Positions 1-4,664 of a stretch of 6,610 nt of DNA are shown here, one piece after another. The DNA is from Oribacterium sp. (lineage in GTDB: Bacteria > Bacillota_A > Clostridia > Lachnospirales > Lachnospiraceae). The first letter of the stretch is position 1; each line of letters begins with the position of its first letter. A program made the position numbers and the translations under genes. Where the stretch lies: NCBI GenBank assembly GCA_017940955.1, contig JAGAXP010000044.1, positions 1 to 6,610 of the forward strand. Reading direction: 5' to 3'. The notes beneath the pieces were generated by a model. That model made no database searches. It was not told the origin of the DNA and saw only the letters and a program-made list of their open reading frames with translations.

Positions 1-3
1 CAA

Positions 4-57
4 TAGCCATATATAGAAGTTTTAATATGTCTAAATATAAACTATTTAGCCATATAT
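4..57. repeat. Pair of 11-bp direct repeats in AT-rich DNA
   Basis: The 11-mer tagccatatat occurs at 4-14 and again at 47-57, 43 bp apart start to start, in very AT-rich DNA downstream of the toxin terminator. No coding frame or convincing promoter was found here. It could be a binding site pair or chance similarity in AT-rich sequence. The role is unknown. Confidence 0.35.
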
Positions 58-66
58 TCAGAGTAC

Positions 67-94
67 AAAAAAAGAACACCCCTTTAGATGTTCT
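67..94 (-). terminator. Intrinsic terminator of the toxin mRNA
   Basis: Read on the minus strand, AGAACA (94 to 89) pairs with TGTTCT (78 to 73). The stem extends by U-G, C-G and U-G pairs to about nine base pairs, closing an AAAG tetraloop, and is followed by a run of U (72 to 67). The two wobble pairs form only in the minus-strand RNA, because they become A-C mismatches on the other strand. This supports its assignment to the toxin transcript, whose stop codon lies 64 bases upstream of the stem. Confidence 0.75.
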
Positions 95-101
95 CTTTCC
101 G

Positions 102-167
102 CCGCCCCGATATTTTTCACTTACTTTGCGTAAGATCCTTGTCAGGCTTGTGGGCGGTTATTTTTTT
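102..167 (+). ncRNA. Candidate 3' end of an antisense antitoxin RNA (stem plus U-tract)
   Basis: On the plus strand CCGCCC (102-107) can pair with GGGCGG (152-157), enclosing a smaller hairpin CTTAC/GTAAG (120-124 with 130-134). It is followed directly by the T-rich tract ttattttttt (158-167). This has the outline of an intrinsic terminator for an RNA running convergently into the toxin gene and overlapping its 3' untranslated region, as RatA does with TxpA in Bacillus subtilis. The T-tract also encodes the two C-terminal lysines and the stop codon of the toxin, so it may exist only for coding reasons. No good plus-strand promoter was found in bases 1-100. The RNA itself is an inference. Confidence 0.3.
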
Positions 168-241
168 GCGATCTTATAAACAAGACCAATGATAGCTACA
201 ATCAGAATCCCAAACTGGAATAAATCAGAATAACTCACCAT
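158..241 (-). CDS. Small holin-like type I toxin (TxpA/BsrG/Hol_Tox-like)
   Basis: A 27-residue peptide is encoded on the minus strand. It begins MVSYSDLFQFGILIVAIIGL and ends with the basic tail KIAKK. It has a short polar N-terminus with a Tyr-Ser-Asp-Leu-Phe-Gln-Phe motif, one hydrophobic membrane segment (about residues 10-22) and a lysine-rich end. This is the layout of the putative holin-like toxins of Bacillota type I toxin-antitoxin loci, where the peptide inserts in the membrane and is silenced by an antisense RNA. The ATG is preceded at 5 bases by AAAGGAGG, and a matching terminator lies downstream. A candidate extended -10 promoter lies about 90 bases upstream. The leader and the stop-codon region are complementary over 8 bases (298-305 with 153-160), which suggests a long-range mRNA fold. 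No mobile-element gene is visible nearby. Family assignment rests on recalled resemblance. Toxicity is an inference. Confidence 0.78.
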   Translation of the reverse strand: MVSYSDLFQFGILIVAIIGLVYKIAKK

Positions 242-246
242 GGCGC

Positions 247-254
247 CCTCCTTT
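247..254 (-). promoter_or_regulatory. Strong Shine-Dalgarno site of the toxin gene
   Basis: On the minus strand AAAGGAGG lies 5 bases before the ATG at 241. It is a near-perfect match to the 16S rRNA 3' end and fixes the start of the 27-residue ORF. Such a strong site on a toxin is usually masked by RNA structure. A candidate is the complementary stretch GCCCTT/AAGGGC (278-283 with 292-297) and the pairing between leader and stop codon region. Confidence 0.75.
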
Positions 255-277
255 CTTTCTGAAGGGACTTACAAAAT

Positions 278-297
278 GCCCTTCGTGACTAAAGGGC
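278..297 (-). other. Hairpin in the toxin mRNA leader
   Basis: gccctt (278-283) and aagggc (292-297) form a perfect 6-bp stem with an 8-base loop. The hairpin sits in the inferred 5' leader of the toxin mRNA, upstream of its ribosome binding site, next to the segment 298-305 that is complementary to the toxin stop region. It could stabilise the mRNA 5' end or present a loop to an antisense RNA. No T-tract follows on either strand, so it is not a terminator. Confidence 0.5.
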
Positions 298-330
298 TAA
301 CCGCCTACCGCATTGGCAAGCACTGGCTGG

Positions 331-339
331 ATTGTAGCA
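331..339 (-). promoter_or_regulatory. Candidate extended -10 promoter of the toxin gene
   Basis: On the minus strand TGC (339 to 337) is followed by TACAAT (336 to 331), an extended -10 element matching TATAAT at 5 of 6 positions. No good -35 hexamer is seen at the usual distance, which is tolerated in extended -10 promoters. Transcription would start near 324, giving a leader of about 80 bases that contains both the 278-297 hairpin and the 298-305 complementarity segment. Confidence 0.45.
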
Positions 340-407
340 TAAGGAGCAGAATTATCATATAGTCTGAATTTCGACCATATTTCAGGATGCGGATTTTTGA
401 AAATCTA

Positions 408-436
408 TTGCAATAAAAAATGATTTGTGTTATCTT
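408..436 (+). promoter_or_regulatory. Promoter of rpmE
   Basis: TTGCAA (408-413, 4 of 6 matches to the -35 consensus) and TATCTT (431-436, 4 of 6 matches to the -10 consensus) are separated by exactly 17 bases. TGT directly before the -10 adds an extended -10 element. The start would be near 443, leaving an 80-base leader before rpmE. The segment 340-407 between this promoter and the divergent toxin promoter shows nothing else I can identify. Confidence 0.5.
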
Positions 437-442
437 GGTAAA

Positions 443-522
443 GCTTTACAATTAACTAAGCGCGTGATTCTACATCATGTGCGAATTTATATGGTTGGAA
501 ACCATGTAGAAAGAGGTACAAA
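443..522 (+). promoter_or_regulatory. Structured 5' leader of rpmE, candidate L31 autoregulatory element
   Basis: The 80-base leader can fold so that CTACAT (470-475) pairs with ATGTAG (504-509). The inner hairpin ATGGTT/AACCAT (491-496 with 500-505, loop GGA) competes for bases 504-505. The 3' side of the outer stem ends right before the ribosome binding site AAAGAGG (510-516), 6 bases from the ATG. Ribosomal protein genes often carry leaders bound by their own product, and L31 leader families have been described in several bacterial groups. That this is such an element is inferred from position and folding, not from a recognised consensus. Confidence 0.4.
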
Positions 523-723
523 ATGAGAGAAGGAATTCATCCTAAGTATTATCAGGCTACAGTTACCTGCAACTGCGGTAACACATTCGTAACAGGTTCA
601 ACAAAGCCTGAGATCCACGTAGAAGTTTGCTCTGCTTGCCATTCATTCTATACAGGCAAGGAGAAGTCAGCTATGGCTGCTGGTCAGATCGATAAGTTCA
701 ACAAGAAGTTCGGTCTTTCTTAA
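523..723 (+). CDS. rpmE: 50S ribosomal protein L31, zinc-binding type
   Basis: This 66-residue protein is a component of the large ribosomal subunit; L31 sits at the central protuberance and helps bridge the two subunits. The start [10 protein letters not shown] is characteristic of bacterial L31. Four cysteines, C16 and C18 (CxC) and C36 and C39 (CxxC), form the zinc site of the C+ paralogue, as opposed to the cysteine-free form made in zinc shortage. The FYTG segment after the second pair and the basic DKFNKKFG end are also typical, and the length is normal. AAAGAGG lies 6 bases before the ATG. The gene has its own promoter, a foldable leader and a strong terminator 22 bases after the stop codon, so it appears to be transcribed as a single unit, with regulation by L31 through its leader possible. 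Confidence 0.97.
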   Translation: MREGIHPKYYQATVTCNCGNTFVTGSTKPEIHVEVCSACHSFYTGKEKSAMAAGQIDKFNKKFGLS

Positions 724-745
724 TAAGTCAACAGAAACGGGATTC

Positions 746-779
746 AAGAGGACGCTTGCTACGGCATGCGTCCTCTTTT
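746..779 (+). terminator. Intrinsic terminator of rpmE
   Basis: A perfect 10-bp stem, AAGAGGACGC (746-755) with GCGTCCTCTT (768-777), closes a 12-base loop and runs into TTTTC. An outer complementarity, attcaag (742-748) with cttgaat (780-786), could extend or replace the base of the stem. The A-rich 5' side would also give a weaker terminator on the minus strand, though no minus-strand gene ends here. Confidence 0.88.
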
Positions 780-780
780 C

Positions 781-809
781 TTGAATAAATAGCTCACTTC
801 GTATACACT
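781..809 (+). promoter_or_regulatory. Candidate promoter of the yqhQ-prmC-prfA group
   Basis: TTGAAT (781-786, 4 of 6) and TACACT (804-809, 4 of 6) are spaced by 17 bases. Transcription would begin near 816, 28 bases before yqhQ. The -35 overlaps the outer arm of the rpmE terminator. A promoter is expected here because the upstream terminator is strong. The match is moderate. Confidence 0.45.
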
Positions 810-843
810 TAAAGATACACATGTTTTTATAAAGGTTAATATT

Positions 844-2025
844 ATGACATTTTTTTCTACACATACAGAAACTAAAGAGGCTTCACCGTGTGAAGCAATG
901 GCTAAAGCCCGGGGACAGGTTTACAGCGGAATAGGCGGTCAGGCTGTCCTTGAGGGCATGATGATGAGAAACGGAAAGAGGTACTCGGTGGGAGTGCGGA
1001 AGCCGGATGGAAGCATCGAGGTTATGGAGGATACCTACATCTCTATGACCGACAGGTTTAAATTCTGCAAAGCCCCTTTTATAAGAGGAATCTTTTCCTT
1101 TATCGACTCAATGGTGCTGGGAACCAAGTGCCTTAATTACAGCGCTACATTTATAGAGGATGATCCGGAAGACGCAGAGCAGGAGCCAACTAAATTTGAG
1201 AAGTGGCTGGATGACACCTTCGGCGAGAAGCTGGAACCGGTGCTTTCCGGAATAGTTATGGTATTTTCTTTTGTAGTAGCCATAGGTCTCTTCGTGGTTT
1301 TTCCTGCTTTTATAGCAAGCTTTCTTAAGCCAATGCTTCCCAGCGAAGCACTTCTCGGGCTTATTGAAGGTATCATAAGGGTAGGATTGTTCGTTATATA
1401 CATTAAGCTGGTTTCCCGTATGCCGGATATCAGAAGAACCTTCCAGTATCACGGAGCAGAGCATAAGTGCATCAACTGTGTGGAGCACGGGCTTCCGCTG
1501 ACTGTGGAAAATGTTGCGGCCTCCAGCAAGGAGCATAAAAGATGCGGCACCAGCTTCATTGTTTATGTAATGCTCATTTCCATTATGCTTTTCATGGTCA
1601 TAAGATTTGACAATATCATGTTAAAGCTTGCGAGCCGTCTCGTGCTTATCCCGGTGATCGCCGGCATCAGCTATGAGGTACTTCGCATAGTGGGAACTCA
1701 TGATAATGCTTTGACCCGGATTCTTTTCATTCCAGGCATGTGGATGCAGGGCCTCACAACCTTCGAGCCGGATAACAGCGAGATCGAGGTTGCCATTGCG
1801 GCAGTTGAAAAGGTTTTTGACTGGCGTGAATTCGAGAAGAAAACCTTCGGACTGGAATTTCCGGAGGATAACACTGCAAATTCTGTAATGGATAATGCGG
1901 AGGATTCCGTAAAGGATATAGCAGTAAATTCTGCAAAGGATGTCTCTGAACCGGAAATATCGGAGGATAATGCAGAAGACCCGGTGACATCAGAGATTCT
2001 TCCGGCTACCGGTACCGAAAACTAG
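844..2025 (+). CDS. yqhQ: DUF1385 family membrane protein (YqhQ-like)
   Basis: This 393-residue protein belongs to the DUF1385/YqhQ family, listed as a predicted metal-dependent enzyme but without a proven function. The family signature GGQAVLEGMMMR is at residues 31-42. Conserved polar motifs are HGAEHKC (203-209) and HKRCGTSF (231-238); their histidines, glutamate and cysteines could bind a metal. Four hydrophobic segments are visible, at about 133-160, 170-190, 236-253 and 262-282. The His/Cys motifs lie in the loop before the third segment. AAAGG (831-835) lies 8 bases before the ATG. A later ATG at 898 lacks a ribosome binding site. The last 50 or so residues form an acidic tail of degenerate 8-residue repeats that is outside the conserved domain. 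The prmC gene begins 47 bases downstream, so the two are probably co-transcribed, an order frequent in Clostridia. Confidence 0.92.
   Translation: MTFFSTHTETKEASPCEAMAKARGQVYSGIGGQAVLEGMMMRNGKRYSVGVRKPDGSIEVMEDTYISMTDRFKFCKAPFIRGIFSFIDSMVLGTKCLNYSATFIEDDPEDAEQEPTKFEKWLDDTFGEKLEPVLSGIVMVFSFVVAIGLFVVFPAFIASFLKPMLPSEALLGLIEGIIRVGLFVIYIKLVSRMPDIRRTFQYHGAEHKCINCVEHGLPLTVENVAASSKEHKRCGTSFIVYVMLISIMLFMVIRFDNIMLKLASRLVLIPVIAGISYEVLRIVGTHDNALTRILFIPGMWMQGLTTFEPDNSEIEVAIAAVEKVFDWREFEKKTFGLEFPEDNTANSVMDNAEDSVKDIAVNSAKDVSEPEISEDNAEDPVTSEILPATGTEN
1867..1986 (+). repeat. Degenerate 24-nt tandem repeats in the 3' end of yqhQ
   Basis: Five 24-nt units, four starting at 1867, 1891, 1915 and 1939 and a fifth at 1963 with shifted phase, encode 8-residue blocks such as DNTANSVM, DNAEDSVK and DIAVNSAK. 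They make an acidic, Asn/Ser/Val-rich, probably disordered C-terminal tail from about residue 342. The units share gat at the start and related aat/tct/gta codons but have diverged, so the expansion is old or selected only for composition. Confidence 0.6.
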
Positions 2026-2072
2026 CTTTTCTTCCTGTAACTGTTGGGTATAAGGTTATAAGGAAGAAATAT

Positions 2073-3188
2073 ATGATAGATAAAACATTTAAAGTAATAC
2101 TGGCAGAGGCAGAAAAGAGACTTAAGGCTGCCAATGTTCCGGACCCGCGTTTTGATGCGCGGGCTCTTGTTATGGATGCCTTTAAGCTGGAAGGATCACA
2201 TTATCTGAGTGTTTCCGATGAGAAACCTTCGGATCTTATCCCACGGTATTTTGAGGATGAGGAGGCGCTTCGGAAGGCGGAGGAAAACTTCGAGAAGAAC
2301 CTTCTGAGAAGAGAGGGCAGGGAGCCTCTTCAGCAGATTCTGGGATCCGCCTGGTTTTATGGTTTTGAATTTAAGGTCACGAAGGACGTGCTCTGTCCGA
2401 GAGCCGATACGGAGACTCTAATAGATACGGTGCTTGGAAACCTATTATATGACAACCTTCCGGCGGAACTCCGGGAGAGAAAAGTTCCTGCGGATGTGGT
2501 GACAACCGGGCAGGAAATCCGGGAGAGAAAAGATCTTGAGGACGGGGTGACAGCCGGGCATGAACTCCCGGAGAGAAAAGACCCTGCGGACGTGGTGACA
2601 ACCGGGAATGAACTCCGGGAAAGAAAAGACCTTGTGGACAGGTTGACGACGGGGCGTCAGATTGTGGAAAAAGAGGACGCTGCGCTGCTGGATCTCTGCA
2701 CCGGAACGGGATGCATTGCCATAACCCTATGTAAAACGGGGCATTTCAGCAAGGTCGAGGCTGTGGATATCTCGGAAGAAGCATTAAAAATCGCAACATA
2801 TAACAAAGAAAGCCTTCTGACTGAAGAGGAAAAAAACAGGTTCAGACTGTACAGATCGGATATGTTCAGCGAGGTTAAGGGAAGCTTCGATGTGATCGTC
2901 TCAAATCCACCTTATATTCCGTCGAAGGTAGTGGACACTCTGGAACCTGAGGTAAGGGAATATGAGCCGCGTATTGCCCTGGACGGTACAGAGGACGGAC
3001 AAAGGTTTTACCGGATACTGGCAGAGGAATCGCCGAAGTACCTGAACCCGGGCGGGCATGTGGCATTTGAAATCGGCTATGACCAGGGGGAAGCTGTGGC
3101 AGAGCTTCTGAAAAACGCCGGATTCCGCGATGTCATAGTTATAAAGGATTACGGCGAAAACGACAGAGTGGTGACAGGTCACCTCTGA
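2073..3188 (+). CDS. prmC: Release factor glutamine methyltransferase with internal repeat insertion
   Basis: PrmC transfers a methyl group from S-adenosylmethionine to the glutamine of the GGQ motif of release factors RF1 and RF2, improving peptide release. The N-terminal helical domain (about residues 1-100) ends with the typical LQQILGSAWFYGFEF and CPRADTETL (108-116) stretches. The SAM-binding motif DLCTGTGC is at 207-214 and the catalytic NPPY at 278-281, within DVIVSNPPYIP. AAGGAAG (2060-2066) lies 6 bases before the ATG. At 371 residues it is about 85-95 longer than usual family members (about 280). Most of the excess is a block of four 16-residue repeats at 135-198 placed exactly between the N-terminal domain and the methyltransferase core, plus a Glu-rich extension near residues 66-85. 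All active-site motifs are intact, so the enzyme is probably functional. Its substrate gene prfA follows after a 263-base repeat-filled gap. Confidence 0.95.
   Translation: MIDKTFKVILAEAEKRLKAANVPDPRFDARALVMDAFKLEGSHYLSVSDEKPSDLIPRYFEDEEALRKAEENFEKNLLRREGREPLQQILGSAWFYGFEFKVTKDVLCPRADTETLIDTVLGNLLYDNLPAELRERKVPADVVTTGQEIRERKDLEDGVTAGHELPERKDPADVVTTGNELRERKDLVDRLTTGRQIVEKEDAALLDLCTGTGCIAITLCKTGHFSKVEAVDISEEALKIATYNKESLLTEEEKNRFRLYRSDMFSEVKGSFDVIVSNPPYIPSKVVDTLEPEVREYEPRIALDGTEDGQRFYRILAEESPKYLNPGGHVAFEIGYDQGEAVAELLKNAGFRDVIVIKDYGENDRVVTGHL
2475..2666 (+). repeat. Four 48-nt in-frame tandem repeats inside prmC
   Basis: Units begin at 2475, 2523, 2571 and 2619. Each encodes 16 residues starting ERK or ERKD, for example ERKDPADVVTTGNELR in the third. 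By hand count units 1-3 differ from each other at 6-9 of 48 bases and unit 4 differs at about 15-16. A partial unit (the codons for LPAELR) precedes the array at 2457-2474 and a decayed one (EKEDA) follows it. Since 48 is a multiple of 3 the reading frame is kept. The encoded segment is charged and lacks obvious structure, like a linker. Confidence 0.93.
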
Positions 3189-3203
3189 AAATCCGGAGAT
3201 TAT

Positions 3204-3415
3204 CCCCGGAAACTCAGATTAACAGCTGAACAAAGCAGTTTGACAGCGGTGATGAATATATGGGGGTTAAAATTCTCCGGAAACTCAGATTAACAGCTGA
3301 ACAAAGCAGCTTGACAGCGGTGATGAATATATGGGGGTTAAAATTCCCCGGAAGCTCAGATTAACAGCTGTACAAAGCAGTTTGACAGCGGTGATGAATA
3401 TATGAGGGTTAAAAA
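3204..3415 (+). repeat. Three 71/70-bp tandem repeats between prmC and prfA
   Basis: Units run 3204-3274, 3275-3345 and 3346-3415, followed by the first bases of a fourth (ccccgg, then divergence). Units 1 and 2 differ at 2 of 71 positions. Unit 3 carries three further substitutions and a 1-bp shorter end. Each unit contains a small hairpin, AGCTG with CAGYT around a 7-base loop (3224-3240 in unit 1), and a TTGACA hexamer without a matching -10. The array fills almost the whole 263-base gap between two genes of one group. The unit length is not a multiple of 3 and there is no conserved ORF or terminator, so it is most likely non-coding. Function unknown. Confidence 0.95.
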
Positions 3416-3451
3416 CCCCGGCAGCAGCTTAGAAATAGAAGAGGAAAAAAT

Positions 3452-4537
3452 ATGGATATGTTTGACCGTCTCGAGTCCATATCGAGACATTATGAAGAGA
3501 TTCAGCGCTTTATGACAGAGCCTGACATAGTAAATGATACTGAGAAATACTTAAAGCTTATGAAGGAGAGCTCAGATCTTGAGACATTGGTAAAAACCTA
3601 TCATAAGTACTGCGATGCGGTGCAGTCGGAGAAGGATGCTCTTGAGATGCTTTCGGGAGAGAAGGATCCGGAGCTTCTGGATATGGCGAAGGAGGAGCTT
3701 GCCCAGGCCAAGGCAGACCAGCCGGAGCTCATCAAGGAGCTACAGATATTGCTCCTTCCCAAGGATGAAAATGACGATAAAAATATCATTATGGAAATAC
3801 GAGGCGGTGCCGGCGGTGATGAGGCTGCCCTTTTTGCCTATGAGCTTTACCGCATGTACCTTAATTATTCGGAGCGGAGAGGCTACCGCACAGAGCTTGT
3901 TTCTGCCAATGAAACCGGCATCGGCGGTATGAAGGAGGTTGTATTTATCGTCACCGGAAAGGGTGCTTACTCAAGACTCAAGTATGAGGCCGGGGTTCAC
4001 AGAGTGCAGCGTGTTCCCGTGACTGAGTCAGGCGGACGTATCCATACCTCCACCGCCACAGTTTCCGTTATGCCTGAGGCAGAGGATGTGGATGTTGAGA
4101 TCAATCCCGCTGATGTAAGGATGGAGGTATTCAGATCCTCCGGTGCGGGAGGACAGCACATCAACAAAACTTCATCCGCAGTTCGTCTCATTCACGAACC
4201 AACAGGTATGGTGGCAGAGTGTCAGGAGGAGCGTTCCCAGGTTCAGAACCGTGAAAAGGCGATGCGCCTTCTGAGAGCCAGATTATATGAAATAGAGTAT
4301 AATAAGAAGCAGAGCGAAGCGGCTGAGGCCAAGAGGTCGCAGGTCGGTACCGGAGACCGCTCCGAGAAGATCAGAACCTACAATTTCCCTCAGGGAAGAG
4401 TTACGGATCATCGTATAGGTCTCACACTCTATTCAATTGATAAGGTGCTTAACGGAGACCTGGATGAGCTTCTGGATCCTATCATTTCCGCGGACCAGGC
4501 AGCGAAGCTTCAGGAACTGAATAATGAAGTGATTTAA
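3452..4537 (+). CDS. prfA: Peptide chain release factor 1
   Basis: RF1 recognises UAA and UAG stop codons in the ribosomal A site and triggers release of the finished protein. The 361-residue length is normal. The sequence holds the N-terminal helical region, the stop-codon recognition stretch [18 protein letters not shown] with the PVT tripeptide at 189-191 (the PxT type of RF1, not the SPF type of RF2), and the catalytic loop [12 protein letters not shown] with GGQ at 233-235. Q235 is the residue that PrmC, encoded just upstream, methylates. The C-terminal part with [19 protein letters not shown] is typical. GAGG (3441-3444) lies 7 bases before the ATG; a second ATG two codons later is less well spaced. 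The gene carries no internal frameshift, in contrast to many prfB genes. It may share the upstream promoter with yqhQ and prmC, or the 71-bp array may hold a promoter I cannot recognise. Confidence 0.97.
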   Translation: MDMFDRLESISRHYEEIQRFMTEPDIVNDTEKYLKLMKESSDLETLVKTYHKYCDAVQSEKDALEMLSGEKDPELLDMAKEELAQAKADQPELIKELQILLLPKDENDDKNIIMEIRGGAGGDEAALFAYELYRMYLNYSERRGYRTELVSANETGIGGMKEVVFIVTGKGAYSRLKYEAGVHRVQRVPVTESGGRIHTSTATVSVMPEAEDVDVEINPADVRMEVFRSSGAGGQHINKTSSAVRLIHEPTGMVAECQEERSQVQNREKAMRLLRARLYEIEYNKKQSEAAEAKRSQVGTGDRSEKIRTYNFPQGRVTDHRIGLTLYSIDKVLNGDLDELLDPIISADQAAKLQELNNEVI

Positions 4538-4611
4538 AACCGACGTCTGTGTAGCCGGAATTCAGAACATGAAACAGATTATTTCAGACAGGTAATTTTG
4601 CTTTGGGGATT

Positions 4612-4633
4612 CATACAGACGATTGTCCGTATG
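4612..4633 (+). other. Hairpin in the prfA to GH18 gap
   Basis: CATAC-A-GAC (4612-4620) pairs with GTC-C-GTATG (4625-4633) around the loop GATT, eight base pairs with one A-C mismatch. No T-tract follows on the plus strand (aaaagag), so it is not a standard terminator. It lies 28 bases before the TTG start of the next gene and could shape its leader. No clear promoter or terminator was found in the 124-base gap, so read-through from prfA is possible. Confidence 0.4.
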
Positions 4634-4647
4634 AAAAGAGTAAATCA

Positions 4648-4664
4648 GGGAGAACAGCATTTTG
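4648..4664 (+). promoter_or_regulatory. Ribosome binding site and TTG start of the GH18 gene
   Basis: GGGAG (4648-4652) lies 9 bases before the TTG at 4662-4664. This start is preferred because it yields a basic N-terminus before the membrane segment, the expected orientation signal. The first in-frame ATG (4743) lies at the very start of the hydrophobic stretch and is not preceded by a usable ribosome binding site. Confidence 0.65.

Noticed and set aside
504..509. Minimal ATG-TAG reading frame in the rpmE leader
   Set aside because: It has no ribosome binding site and is explained by the outer stem CTACAT/ATGTAG.
1108..1536. Minus-strand frame of 142 codons inside yqhQ
   Set aside because: It lies wholly opposite a conserved DUF1385 coding region, has no ribosome binding site of note and no recognisable protein features.
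2377..2601. Minus-strand 74-codon frame with repeats rich in Ser, Pro and Phe opposite prmC
   Set aside because: It is the antisense reading of the 48-nt repeats. Repeats of 48 nt keep any stop-free frame open on both strands, and prmC is clearly the coding strand.
3240..3268. TTGACA hexamers in the 71-bp repeats as -35 promoter elements
   Set aside because: At 16-18 bases downstream lies gggggtt rather than a -10-like sequence. TATATG is only 11 bases away and TTAAAA 21 bases away, so no standard promoter fits.
3204..3415. CRISPR array
   Set aside because: The units are contiguous, near-identical 71-bp copies without variable spacers, and no cas genes are present.
3615..3932. Plus-strand 105-codon frame inside prfA in another frame
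   Set aside because: It is an Arg/Ser-rich out-of-frame translation of a highly conserved gene, with no start context.
4597..4630. Promoter for the GH18 gene from ttgctt with gattgt at a 17-base spacing
   Set aside because: The -10 matches the consensus at only 3 of 6 positions and overlaps a hairpin, which is no better than chance.
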